Assembly: GCA_947595585.1 (NCBI GenBank)
Contig: CANQET010000002.1
Coordinates: forward strand, 1-64,000
Source: an uncultured Clostridia bacterium
GTDB lineage: Bacteria > Bacillota > Clostridia > Christensenellales > Borkfalkiaceae
Length of the DNA: 64,000 nt
Reading direction: 5' to 3'
The notes beneath the pieces were generated by a model, which worked only from the letters and a program-made list of their open reading frames with translations, had not been told where the DNA came from and did not search any database. Of the stretch, positions 7,789 through 17,080 are shown in pieces. A program made the position numbers and the translations under genes. Each line of letters starts with the position of its first letter. Within the stretch, counting starts at the first letter, position 1.

Positions 7789-8944
7789 GTTTGATTTCCT
7801 CCGCGATTCGGGCGTTCTTGATCTTCAGGCTGAAGATGCCGTAGAGGACGAGATCGAAGATGCAGATCCCGAGAAGCAGCGCAAACGGGACCGAGGAACA
7901 GAAGTGTGCGGCGAAGGTCCATTCGAAGAGCTCCGAGCACAGCCCCATGAAGAAGTGGTTGAAGAGGATGGAGAACGCCGTCCCCAGCCCCGTCGCGACG
8001 ATCGCGAGCAGCATCACGATGGTACAATAGACGCCCGCGATGCTCCTGCTGCTTGCCCCGAGCAGGCGGAACCTGCAGATCTGCGTCCGCCGCTGGCGGT
8101 AGAAGATGGCGATGAGGGAGTAGAGGATGAAGAGCACCATGACGCCGAGCACGAGCGCGATGGCCCCGAAAAATGCCTCACAGAGGTCGACGTTCTTCAG
8201 CCCCTCGAGAAGCTGAGGAGAGAGCGATGCGCCGAGATCGGTCCGTGCGAGCGTCTCGAACCTTTCACACTCGGCGCGGATGCTTTCGTAATGCAGGTAG
8301 CAAAAATCCATCTTCTCTTCGGGATCGACGCACACATAGAAGGCACAGAGCGGGGGCATACCGGGGGCGTGTTCGGTATCCCAGACTTGGTTGGAATCGA
8401 TGATCCCCGCAAGGACCACTTGCCGCTCCCCGAACGAGACGCTTTCCCCCGCCTTTGCGCCGAGGCGCTTTGCAAAGAGGGTGGTGCAGATGAATTCGTC
8501 GGGTGCGGAAGGGATACGGCCTTCGGTCAGGATGGGTTCCCAATGCCTGCCTACCTGCACGAATTGATCGGGCATGAGGCCGAAGGCACGCGTGGTGTTG
8601 TGATTATTGTAGACGAAGGGATCGTGTCCCCCTTCAAAGACGCCGATGCTATAGCTCCCTGCCGGGCCTTTGATGACGACGTCGCACGTCAGCCCCGCCT
8701 TGGTCGTATAGACCCAATCTCCGCCGTAGGCGTAGGCCTCTTTCGCGGAGAGCGCGGGGATGGCGATCTCGGTCTGGGGGATGTCGTCGGCGAGGTGTTG
8801 GTAGAGCCCGTTGGGGACATCGAAATACACCGCGACGACGGCAAGGAAGGCGGCGCAGAAGATGGTGAGGATGATGCCGATGAGGGCGACCGTCCCCCCG
8901 AGAAAGGCGATCTCCCGCCGCATGAGATAGAAGATGCGTCTCAT
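7781..8944 (-). CDS. FtsX-like ABC transporter permease (short type, pair 1)
   Basis: MRRIFYLMRREIAFLGGTVALIGIILTIFCAAFLAVVAVYFDVP...YRQRRTQICRFRLLGASS...EEIKHE; overlaps the ATPase stop. Confidence 0.85.
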   Translation of the reverse strand: MRRIFYLMRREIAFLGGTVALIGIILTIFCAAFLAVVAVYFDVPNGLYQHLADDIPQTEIAIPALSAKEAYAYGGDWVYTTKAGLTCDVVIKGPAGSYSIGVFEGGHDPFVYNNHNTTRAFGLMPDQFVQVGRHWEPILTEGRIPSAPDEFICTTLFAKRLGAKAGESVSFGERQVVLAGIIDSNQVWDTEHAPGMPPLCAFYVCVDPEEKMDFCYLHYESIRAECERFETLARTDLGASLSPQLLEGLKNVDLCEAFFGAIALVLGVMVLFILYSLIAIFYRQRRTQICRFRLLGASSRSIAGVYCTIVMLLAIVATGLGTAFSILFNHFFMGLCSELFEWTFAAHFCSSVPFALLLGICIFDLVLYGIFSLKIKNARIAEEIKHE

Positions 8945-9645
8945 GCGGTCGCCGTCTGCGGAGCGGTATCCGCATTCTTGGTATCCGCGACGATCTTGCC
9001 GTCGGACATCGTCACGATGCGGTCTGCCTTTTGTGCGTCTTCGGGGTCGTGGGTGACCATGATGATGGTCTTGCCCGAAGCGTGCAGGGCGGCGAGGATA
9101 TTCATGATGTTTTCGCTGTTGGCGGTATCGAGGTTGCCGCAGGGCTCATCGGCGAGAATATAGGAGGGGTCCCCCGCGATCGCACGCGCAATGGCGACGC
9201 GCTGCTGTTCCCCGCCCGAGAGGTCCCGTGCCTTTTCCTTGATCTTGGAGAGAAGCCCCACCGCCGTGAGCGCCTCTTCCACCCGCGCACGGTTGCGTTT
9301 TCCGACGCTCCCCGCGAGCACGAGGGGAAGCTCCACGTTGTCGTAGACGGTGTAGCTCGGTTCGAGATAGAAGCTCTGGAAGACGAAGCCCACCGTCTTA
9401 TTGCGGTAGTTCGCGACTTCCTTGCCCGACAATGTACTCAGATCCCGCCCGTCGACGAGCACGGTGCCCTCGGTGACGCGGTCGAGCGTCCCGATCATGT
9501 TGAGCAGGGTGGATTTCCCGCTGCCCGATTTGCCCGTGATCGCGACGAATTCGCCGTCTTCGATCGTGAGATCGACGCCTGCGAGGGCATAGAATTCCTT
9601 CTTGCCCGTCTTGTAGAGTTTCTTCACGCCTTGGATAGTGATCAT
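8941..9645 (-). CDS. ABC transporter ATP-binding protein (LolD/MacB family)
   Basis: Walker A GKSGSGKST, signature LSGGEQQRVAIARA, Walker B YILADEP. Confidence 0.95.
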   Translation of the reverse strand: MITIQGVKKLYKTGKKEFYALAGVDLTIEDGEFVAITGKSGSGKSTLLNMIGTLDRVTEGTVLVDGRDLSTLSGKEVANYRNKTVGFVFQSFYLEPSYTVYDNVELPLVLAGSVGKRNRARVEEALTAVGLLSKIKEKARDLSGGEQQRVAIARAIAGDPSYILADEPCGNLDTANSENIMNILAALHASGKTIIMVTHDPEDAQKADRIVTMSDGKIVADTKNADTAPQTATA

Positions 9646-9666
9646 ATATACGCCTCACAAATGAAT

Positions 9667-10971
9667 TCAGAGTGTCATGAGAAAGAGCCCGAAGAGGGCG
9701 GCGGCGAGGGCGGGAAGCGCCACGAACACGCCGATCCACAAGAAGTCCGCATAGCCGAATTTCAGCCCGTTCTTTTGCAGGATGTTGCTCCACATCACCC
9801 CCGCAAGTGCGCCGATGGGGGTGAAAAACGCCCCGAGATTGGAGCCGATGACCGTCGCGAACATCGCCTTTTCCGCTATTGCGGCGGGGGCGGCCGCGAT
9901 GATCGAGGCAAAGAGTTCGCTCATCGGGATATTGTTGATGAGGTTGGCCGTAAAGAAGGAGGCCACGCCGTATTTTACGATGGGCATTCCCTCCCCGAAG
10001 AGGGAAGCGAGCTGCGTCGTCACCCCGTGTTCTCCGAGTCCCACGACGATGACGAACATCGAGAGCACGAAGGGGATGAGGGAGTAGGGAAGCCGTCTTG
10101 CCGAGGCGAGCAGCTCGCGCGGGCGGCGCTTCTTGCAGAGCGCGTGGATGAGTACGCCTGCGATCAAGACGCCGAGGGCTGCGAGGGAGACCAGCCACAT
10201 CTCGATGCCGAGATAGGATCCGATCGCCATGAAGAGGGTGCAGACGGCGAGGATGGCGAGCCCGAAACATAGCAAAAACTTATCACAGGGCGGCACTTCT
10301 TCGGCATCCGCGCACATGGGGACGGCGAGTTTTTTGCGGAACAGAAGAAAGAGCGCCCCGAGCGCCACGGCGCCCGCAAACAGCGTGGGTACGATCGCAA
10401 CTTCCAAATATTCGGCGAACCCTATGCCGTAGGACGTGGCGAGATAGATATTCGTGGGGTTGCCGATGATGAGCGCCATGCTCCATGTATTTGCCGCCAC
10501 GAATTCGGCCGCAAGATAGGGGATGGGGTCGATTTTTGCGTGTTTTGCGAAGTAACAGACGAAGGGCGTAAAGGAGAGGATGATGATATCGTTGGAGGTG
10601 AACACGGTGAGCACCGAGACGAGCGTGTAGAGCAGAAAGAAGAGCTTCTTCTGCCCGTGATGGGCGAGGCGGACGGCGGCCGCGGCGAGGCGGCGGAAGA
10701 AGCCGAGTTCATCCAGGAAGACGGAGAGCGCCGTCATCGCGAGGAATAGGACGAGGATCTTGAGGGGGTTGACGGCGGTATTCGAGACGAGGGCCTTGCC
10801 GACTGCCGCAAAGCTCGTCTGCCCCGTGAGGAAAAAGAGGAGTGCCCCGAGGAGGGCGACGATCCAGAAGGTGGAGACGGTGAATTTCCCGAGCGTGAGC
10901 TTGGGGAAGAGCAGGATGGATGCGATGAGCGCCGCGCATACGGTGCCGAGAAGAAGCAAGGTGTAGAACAT
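9667..10971 (-). CDS. ArsB/NhaD-type ion transporter superfamily membrane protein (upstream start at 11031 possible)
   Basis: Polytopic; FTSNDIIILSFTPFVCYFAKHA and SMALIIGNPTNIYLA motifs. Confidence 0.8.
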   Translation of the reverse strand: MFYTLLLLGTVCAALIASILLFPKLTLGKFTVSTFWIVALLGALLFFLTGQTSFAAVGKALVSNTAVNPLKILVLFLAMTALSVFLDELGFFRRLAAAAVRLAHHGQKKLFFLLYTLVSVLTVFTSNDIIILSFTPFVCYFAKHAKIDPIPYLAAEFVAANTWSMALIIGNPTNIYLATSYGIGFAEYLEVAIVPTLFAGAVALGALFLLFRKKLAVPMCADAEEVPPCDKFLLCFGLAILAVCTLFMAIGSYLGIEMWLVSLAALGVLIAGVLIHALCKKRRPRELLASARRLPYSLIPFVLSMFVIVVGLGEHGVTTQLASLFGEGMPIVKYGVASFFTANLINNIPMSELFASIIAAAPAAIAEKAMFATVIGSNLGAFFTPIGALAGVMWSNILQKNGLKFGYADFLWIGVFVALPALAAALFGLFLMTL

Positions 10972-11004
10972 GGGAGATATCTTCGAAGAAGTGCGATTTT
11001 CCGG

Positions 11005-11040
11005 AAAAAATTCGGGCGATGCGCATAGCATACGCGCCCG
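11005..11040 (-). promoter_or_regulatory. leader hairpin plus U-tract (possible attenuator) upstream of the ion transporter
   Basis: Minus strand CGGGCG...CGCCCG AATTTTTT between the promoter (11071-11099) and the MFYTLL start. Confidence 0.45.
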
Positions 11041-11070
11041 CGCGTCGGCGCCTTTTTTTGCGTCGTAAAT

Positions 11071-11099
11071 ATGATAGACCCTTGCGAAGGATTTGTCAA
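11071..11099 (-). promoter_or_regulatory. sigma-A promoter of the ion transporter (TTGACA-17-TATCAT)
   Basis: Minus strand TTGACA AATCCTTCGCAAGGGTC TATCAT. Confidence 0.75.
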
Positions 11100-11215
11100 T
11101 GGTGCTTTGCGTTCGTTGTGTGAAAGAATAAAAAAATTTTCATAAATTTTGCGTGTATGTTCAATTTTTACGGCAGGAAAAAATTTCGCAAATTCCGAAA
11201 AGCGCCGTCAAGCAT

Positions 11216-11244
11216 TTGACATCCATACGAAAATATAGTATAAT
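11216..11244 (+). promoter_or_regulatory. consensus sigma-A promoter of rny (TTGACA-17-TATAAT)
   Basis: ttgaca tccatacgaaaatatag tataat. Confidence 0.85.
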
Positions 11245-11323
11245 CATATAGACAATGCCGAAATATGCCCGCTTGCGGGTACGGGATAAAGTCGATAAAC
11301 AATTTTAGAAGGAGGCTGATTTT

Positions 11324-12976
11324 ATGAACATTTCTTTCAGCCTGCTCCTTGCAACCGTGGATCTTGGGCTCGCGATCGGGCTCATGGTCGTCGTTGCCGT
11401 CGTCTTCGGCGGCGGGGCGGCGGCGCTCGTGTGGTATCTCACCAAGCGCCATCTCGAACAAGTTTCCAAAAAGCGTTCCGAGCTCAAGCTCGACGAAACA
11501 TCGCAGCGCGTCGAAGAAATGCTGAAAAATGCAGAGGCGGAGTGTAAGCGGTTAAAGAAGGAAGCGGAAATCGAATCCAAGGAACAGGCCATCAAAGCAC
11601 GAAGCGAATTCGAGCAGGAGATGAAGGAGAAGCGCGCCGAACAGCAGCGCCTCGAATCCCGTCTCCACCGGCAGGAGGACATCCTCGAGAAGCGTGAGAC
11701 CGATCTCTCCCGCAAGGAGCAATCCATCGAGGATCAGAAGAAGAACCTCGAGCGCAAGACGGCCGATCTTGCAAAATCCGAACAGGATATCGCCCGCAGG
11801 CAGGAGCAGGTCTCCCACCAGCAGGAACTCATGATGGCCGAGCTCGAGCGCGTTGCCCAGCTCACCAAGGAAGAGGCAAGGCAGCAACTCACCGCCGAGA
11901 TCCTCGACGACACGAGAAAGGATCTCGCCATCGAAGTGCGCAACCTCGAGCAGCAGGCGAAGGACGAAGCGGATATGAATGCCAAGAACATCATCTCCCT
12001 CGCCATCCAGCGCTGCGCCGCAGACCATGCTTCCGAGACGACGGTCTCCGTCGTACCCCTTCCCAACGACGACATGAAGGCGCGGATCATCGGCCGTGAG
12101 GGCAGAAACATCCGTGCGATCGAGAATGCGACGGGCATCGAGCTCATCATCGACGATACGCCCGAAGTCGTCATCCTCTCGGGCTTCGACCCCGTGCGCA
12201 GGGAAGTCGCCCGCCTCACCCTCGAGAAGCTCATCGCAGACGGAAGGATCCATCCCGCCCGCATCGAGGAGACGGTGGAGAAGGTCCAAAAGGAACTCGA
12301 CCAGCAGATCAAGGCCGCAGGTGAGAACGCCATGTTCGAAGTGGGGATCTTCGGGCTGCACCCCGAGCTCATCAAGCTCATCGGCAGGCTCAAGTTCCGC
12401 ACGAGCTACGGGCAAAACGTCTACCGCCACTCCATCGAGGTGGCACAGCTCGCGGGGCTCATGGCGCAGGAGCTCGGGCTCGACGTCAACTTCGCCAAGC
12501 GTGCGGGGCTACTGCACGACATCGGCAAGGCCGTCGACCACGAACAGGAGGGCACCCACATCCAGCTCGGCGCCGATATCGCCAAGAAGTTTAAGGAAAA
12601 CGCGATGATCGTGAACGCCATCATGGCGCACCACGGCGACGTAGAACCCAAGACGATCGAGGCCGTCCTCGTGCAGGCGGCAGACGCCATCTCGGGCGCC
12701 CGCCCCGGGGCGCGCAGAGAGACGGGCTCGGGGTACGTCAAGCGCCTCGAGAAGCTCGAGGAGATCGCTTCCTCCTTCCGCGGCGTCGAAAAGAGCTACG
12801 CCATACAGGCGGGCAGGGAAGTGCGCGTCATCGTAAAACCCGATCAGATCGACGACGCCAAGGCGATGTTCCTCGCCAAGGATATCGCGAAGAAGATCGA
12901 GAGCGAGCTCGAATACCCCGGCCAGATCAAGGTCAACGTCATCCGCGAGTTCCGCAGCGTGGAATTCGCAAAATAA
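11324..12976 (+). CDS. rny: ribonuclease Y
   Basis: N-terminal TM, long coiled coil, KH ([26 protein letters not shown]) and HD ([18 protein letters not shown]) domains. Confidence 0.97.
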   Translation: MNISFSLLLATVDLGLAIGLMVVVAVVFGGGAAALVWYLTKRHLEQVSKKRSELKLDETSQRVEEMLKNAEAECKRLKKEAEIESKEQAIKARSEFEQEMKEKRAEQQRLESRLHRQEDILEKRETDLSRKEQSIEDQKKNLERKTADLAKSEQDIARRQEQVSHQQELMMAELERVAQLTKEEARQQLTAEILDDTRKDLAIEVRNLEQQAKDEADMNAKNIISLAIQRCAADHASETTVSVVPLPNDDMKARIIGREGRNIRAIENATGIELIIDDTPEVVILSGFDPVRREVARLTLEKLIADGRIHPARIEETVEKVQKELDQQIKAAGENAMFEVGIFGLHPELIKLIGRLKFRTSYGQNVYRHSIEVAQLAGLMAQELGLDVNFAKRAGLLHDIGKAVDHEQEGTHIQLGADIAKKFKENAMIVNAIMAHHGDVEPKTIEAVLVQAADAISGARPGARRETGSGYVKRLEKLEEIASSFRGVEKSYAIQAGREVRVIVKPDQIDDAKAMFLAKDIAKKIESELEYPGQIKVNVIREFRSVEFAK

Positions 12977-12991
12977 CGAAAAGCAAAACAT

Positions 12992-13023
12992 ACGCCGTAC
13001 GGCCCTCGCCGTGCGGCGTTTTT
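12992..13023 (+). terminator. rny terminator
   Basis: acgccgtacggc-cctc-gccgtgcggcgttttt. Confidence 0.85.
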
Positions 13024-13052
13024 CTACCCCATGTGCCCGTTTTCAGGGAAGT

Positions 13053-14093
13053 TCATGCTTCTTTGAAATAGCGGGCATTATATTTTACGGAGGGATGTTC
13101 GGGGGCAAACGCGGCGGACATACGGTGATATTTGAGGGCGGAAGCACGATCGCCGAGGGCCTCATAGGCGACGACGAGCCCCAAGGCGGGTATGATGGTA
13201 TGGCAGGCGGGGAGCTCGAAGTCTCCCTCCGCGGCGTGGTCCTCGGCCGCGAGGGCCGCTTCATACCAAAACACGGCGTCCCTATATCGTTTTTTCGCCG
13301 AAAAGAGCCCCGCGATCTCGCACAACACGCTTGCCCGCGGCGTGCCGTAGCAGAAGCTTTGAAAGAGGGCGGAGAGCGCCTTCTCCGCTTCCCCGCGCGC
13401 CGCGTAGCAGGCCGAAAGAATGCGGCAGGCCTCGATCTTATTGACGTACCACCCTTCGCCTTCGAGCATATCACGGAGCACGGCGGCGGATTCGGTATAG
13501 AGACGGTTGTCGTAGAGCTCCCGCCCGTAGTAAAAGAGATCGCGCCCCGCAAGTTTTTCCTCGGAAGCCCACTTGCGGTAGATCTCGAGGTTGCGTGCGC
13601 TCCGCGCTTTGCCGCTCCCCATGTGGGTCACGGTGAATTCGCCGCGGATGACCTTCCCGAAGGGGGGGACGCACTCATGCACCCGTCCCCGAAAGCGTGC
13701 CCGCTCGTCGCGGCGGAGGATGCGCTCGCGGAAATAGGTGAGCCCGCCCGATACATAGGGGCACATCGCGACATCGGCGTTTTGCGCCGCAATTTGCGAC
13801 ATGAGTGCGAAAAACCGCGGAATATTCTCCTCTGTTACGACGTCGTCCGCATCAAGCCAGAGGAGATATTCGCCCGTCGCTCGCGCAAGCGCCGCATTCC
13901 TCGCCCGCGCGAAGTTCTCCCGCCACGGTTCGAAAAAGAAGACGTCGGCATAGCGTTTTGCGATCTCGGGCGTGCGGTCGGAGGAGCCCGTATCGGCGAT
14001 GACGATCTCATCGGCAAGCGGGCGTGCCGAAGCGAGGCAGCGCTCCAAAACTTCCTCTTCGTCCTTTACGATCATGCACAGCGAAACACGCAT
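13053..14093 (-). CDS. glycosyltransferase family 2 with C-terminal TPR-like region
   Basis: MRVSLCMIVKDEEEVLERCLASARPLADEIVIADTGSSDRTPEIA...EYLLWLDADD. Confidence 0.9.
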   Translation of the reverse strand: MRVSLCMIVKDEEEVLERCLASARPLADEIVIADTGSSDRTPEIAKRYADVFFFEPWRENFARARNAALARATGEYLLWLDADDVVTEENIPRFFALMSQIAAQNADVAMCPYVSGGLTYFRERILRRDERARFRGRVHECVPPFGKVIRGEFTVTHMGSGKARSARNLEIYRKWASEEKLAGRDLFYYGRELYDNRLYTESAAVLRDMLEGEGWYVNKIEACRILSACYAARGEAEKALSALFQSFCYGTPRASVLCEIAGLFSAKKRYRDAVFWYEAALAAEDHAAEGDFELPACHTIIPALGLVVAYEALGDRASALKYHRMSAAFAPEHPSVKYNARYFKEA

Positions 14094-14359
14094 GGAAGGC
14101 CTCCCTTTTCAGCATATGGACGGAGGGCATACGGGGGTGCGGCGCGAGGGGAGAGGCGCCGCGGAGGAAGTGTGAAAATATGGACGCAGCCGAAAATTGC
14201 CATAGCGGAGGAAAAATGCCCACAGTGCTGAAAATGAAAAAAATTTTCGTAAAATATGCATTATATTGGTGGAAATTGGACGATTTGCATAATTTTTTTC
14301 TTTTTTCAGAATGTTTTTATCCGAATATATGGACAATATTCACTTTTTGCAAAATATCG

Positions 14360-14388
14360 TTGACATCGCTTTCTATCTATAGTATTGT
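14360..14388 (+). promoter_or_regulatory. sigma-A promoter (TTGACA-17-TATTGT) of the glycan locus
   Basis: ttgaca tcgctttctatctatag tattgt in an AT-rich island upstream of GH35. Confidence 0.7.
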
Positions 14389-14497
14389 ATCGACAGAAAC
14401 AAATTGTGTGAGCAAATCACAACTTTGATCCTGCACATTCGGATCGCGAAGCATCAAGGTTCGGGACAGAAAAATATTTGCGAAAATGGAGAATGAT

Positions 14498-17023
14498 ATG
14501 AACGATCGGAAAACAGTGCGACTGACGAAAGAGGGCGTAGAGATCGGAGGGGAGTACAAAGTACTTCTCTGCGGTTCGCTCTTCTATTTCCGTCTGCCGC
14601 GTGCCATGTGGCGGGATCGCATCCAAAAGCTCAAGGCGGTCGGCTATAACTGTGTCGACGTCTATTTCCCTTGGAACTACCACGAGATGCCCGACGGCTC
14701 CTTCGATTTTACGGGAGAGCGGGATATTTCGTATTTTTTGCGTGAATTGCGGGATGCGGGGCTATACGTCGTCGCGCGCCCCGGCCCCTACATCTGCTCG
14801 GAGTGGGACGGCGGCGGTCTGCCCGCACGCATCCTCGAGAGCGGGATGCCCATCCGCTGTGCGGATCCCGAGTACCTTGCCGAAGTGGGGCGCTGGTATA
14901 ACGCCGTCCTCGGGCAGATCTCTCCCTTTGCCTACGGGCAGGGCGGGACGGTCATCCTGCTTCAGCTCGAAAACGAACTCGATTTCTTCGATTGCCCCTC
15001 TCCCGCGGCATACATTTCCGCGCTCTACGGCATGGCGGAGCCCTATCTTGCGGGCGTGCCCCGCTTCTGCTGCGCGGGTCAATACGGTACCATGCGCGCG
15101 GGCGCGTATTGCCGTGAAGGCGTAGAGGGGACGCTGAACTGCTACCCCGAGAGCCTCGATCCCACCTTCGATTCCGAGCTTCAGGGCTATGCCTTCCGCT
15201 TCGGCGAACTGCAAAAGCCGCTGCTCGTCTCCGAGACCAACCGCGATCACTTCCTGCTGCGGCGGGAACTCTCGTGCGGCGCAAAGCTGCTCGGGGCCTA
15301 CAACCAGGTCGCGGGGAACAACTTCGATCATTTTCAGGCGATCAACAACTGGGGGACGCCCGATTCCTTTATCGCTACGGTCTACGACTTCGAGTCGATG
15401 ATCGACGCCGCGGGTAGCTACCGCGGGGAAGCGGCGGAGGCCCTGCTCTTTTCGGCCTTTCTGAAGGTGGCGGGGCAGGCGCTTGCGGGAGCGACGCCCG
15501 CCCATGGAACGGTCTTCCCCGACCGCTGTGCCTTCCGTACGGCCGAGGGCGGCCTCAAGGTGCTCTCCCTCTGCGGCGGCGGAAGCGCCGTCTGCGTTCC
15601 CGCATTTTCCGAGGGCGGGGAGATCGAATTCACCTATGAGGGGCGGCATGTTTCCGGTTACGTCCCCGCACAGCACGCGCCCTTCTTCCTCTTCGGGATG
15701 AAGCTCGCTTGCGGCATCCCCGCCGTGCTCACCGAAGCCAACTGCGAGCCCATCTTTGCAGATCCCAAGACGCTCGTCTTCTATGCGGAGCACGCGCCCC
15801 GCATCGGGCTCGACTTCGGCGACGGCGAAATTTTCCTGCAAAGCGATACGACGACGCACGGCGTCACCGTCCGTTTCCTCGGGCGGGAAGCGGCCGTCCG
15901 CTTCCTCTTCGGCGGGGACCTTCCCATCCCCGCGTATGAAGCAAAGCCCTTCGGCGGTTTTTGCACGGCGACGCTCCCCGCATTTCGCGAAGTTTCCGCG
16001 AAAAACGGCACCCATTTCGCAAGTTTGGGCATCCGCGAGGGGATGGCGGAGTATGAAGTCCACGCCGCGGGGCAGCTCTTCATCGAGCATCCCTGCGATA
16101 TGATCCGCATTGCGCGGGACGGCGACCACGGGGAGACCCGCTTCGCCGACGGGAGAGATCTTCTCCTTCCCGCCTACGAGGGCGACTTCGTCGTCGCGAT
16201 CGAGAAGTGGGGGCACTGCAACTTCGACGACCCCCAGTCCCCCGCCCTTCGCACGGCGAGCAAGAAGGGGGCCTTGAGCTTCGGTTCTGCCGAAGTCGAG
16301 ACGGTCGGCCGCTGCGATTTCCGCCTTCTCGATACCTTCGGGGAAGAGGTGCTCCCGCCCGCGGAAGGGTTGCCCGTCCGCATCGGCATCAACAAATGGA
16401 ATTCCACGCGCAAGCCCGTCATCTGCGCGTATACGACGCCCGTCACCCGCCGTTGCGCGCGCCTCATCGTGAAGACGACCGAGGCGGTGGACGTCGCCCT
16501 GTATCTCGACGATAAGCTCCTCGGCTATGCCGATTTCGGCACCTTTGAGCTCACGGACTACCTCGGAAGGGGGGAGACGCGCATGCTCACGGCTGTCTAC
16601 CGCAAACGGGTGTGGACGCAGGACTGCGGGAGCCTCCGCTTCCTGCATATCGACCCCGCACAGGTCAAGCGCATCCGCGTGCGCACGGCAGAGGAACTCG
16701 CCACGATGCGTGCGGAGACGTGGCAGGCAGCGCTTCCGCTCTCCGTCGAGCGGGAAGTCGCGCTCTCTCTTGATCTCGATTTCGCGGAGGAGGGGTACCT
16801 CAAATTCACGGGGAAGAACATCAAGGTGACTTGCGTCGTCCAAGGCAGAGTGGTGGGAAGGCTACTTCCCGATTGGCGGAACGCCCCCTCGCTGCAGGGC
16901 GGAGACGCCGATCTTCTCTATATCTGCCCCGCGTGGAAGGGGAAGGCGTACTTTTTGGTGGAAGCGCTCGGAGAGGGCGCAAAGCTCGAACGCGTAGAGC
17001 GGCTTGCCCCGCGCGTAAAATAA
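14498..17023 (+). CDS. GH35-type beta-galactosidase
   Basis: GSLFYFRLPRAMWRDRIQKLKAVGYNCVDVYFPWNYHEMPDGSFDFTGERDISYFLRELRDAGLYVVARPGPYICSEWDGGGLPARI; RBS GGAGAATGATATG. Confidence 0.9.
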   Translation: MNDRKTVRLTKEGVEIGGEYKVLLCGSLFYFRLPRAMWRDRIQKLKAVGYNCVDVYFPWNYHEMPDGSFDFTGERDISYFLRELRDAGLYVVARPGPYICSEWDGGGLPARILESGMPIRCADPEYLAEVGRWYNAVLGQISPFAYGQGGTVILLQLENELDFFDCPSPAAYISALYGMAEPYLAGVPRFCCAGQYGTMRAGAYCREGVEGTLNCYPESLDPTFDSELQGYAFRFGELQKPLLVSETNRDHFLLRRELSCGAKLLGAYNQVAGNNFDHFQAINNWGTPDSFIATVYDFESMIDAAGSYRGEAAEALLFSAFLKVAGQALAGATPAHGTVFPDRCAFRTAEGGLKVLSLCGGGSAVCVPAFSEGGEIEFTYEGRHVSGYVPAQHAPFFLFGMKLACGIPAVLTEANCEPIFADPKTLVFYAEHAPRIGLDFGDGEIFLQSDTTTHGVTVRFLGREAAVRFLFGGDLPIPAYEAKPFGGFCTATLPAFREVSAKNGTHFASLGIREGMAEYEVHAAGQLFIEHPCDMIRIARDGDHGETRFADGRDLLLPAYEGDFVVAIEKWGHCNFDDPQSPALRTASKKGALSFGSAEVETVGRCDFRLLDTFGEEVLPPAEGLPVRIGINKWNSTRKPVICAYTTPVTRRCARLIVKTTEAVDVALYLDDKLLGYADFGTFELTDYLGRGETRMLTAVYRKRVWTQDCGSLRFLHIDPAQVKRIRVRTAEELATMRAETWQAALPLSVEREVALSLDLDFAEEGYLKFTGKNIKVTCVVQGRVVGRLLPDWRNAPSLQGGDADLLYICPAWKGKAYFLVEALGEGAKLERVERLAPRVK

Positions 17024-17080
17024 ATAGGTAACCTCGGGGAGACCCGGAAAAAATAAGTAAAAAAATCAAGGAGGAAGGTT

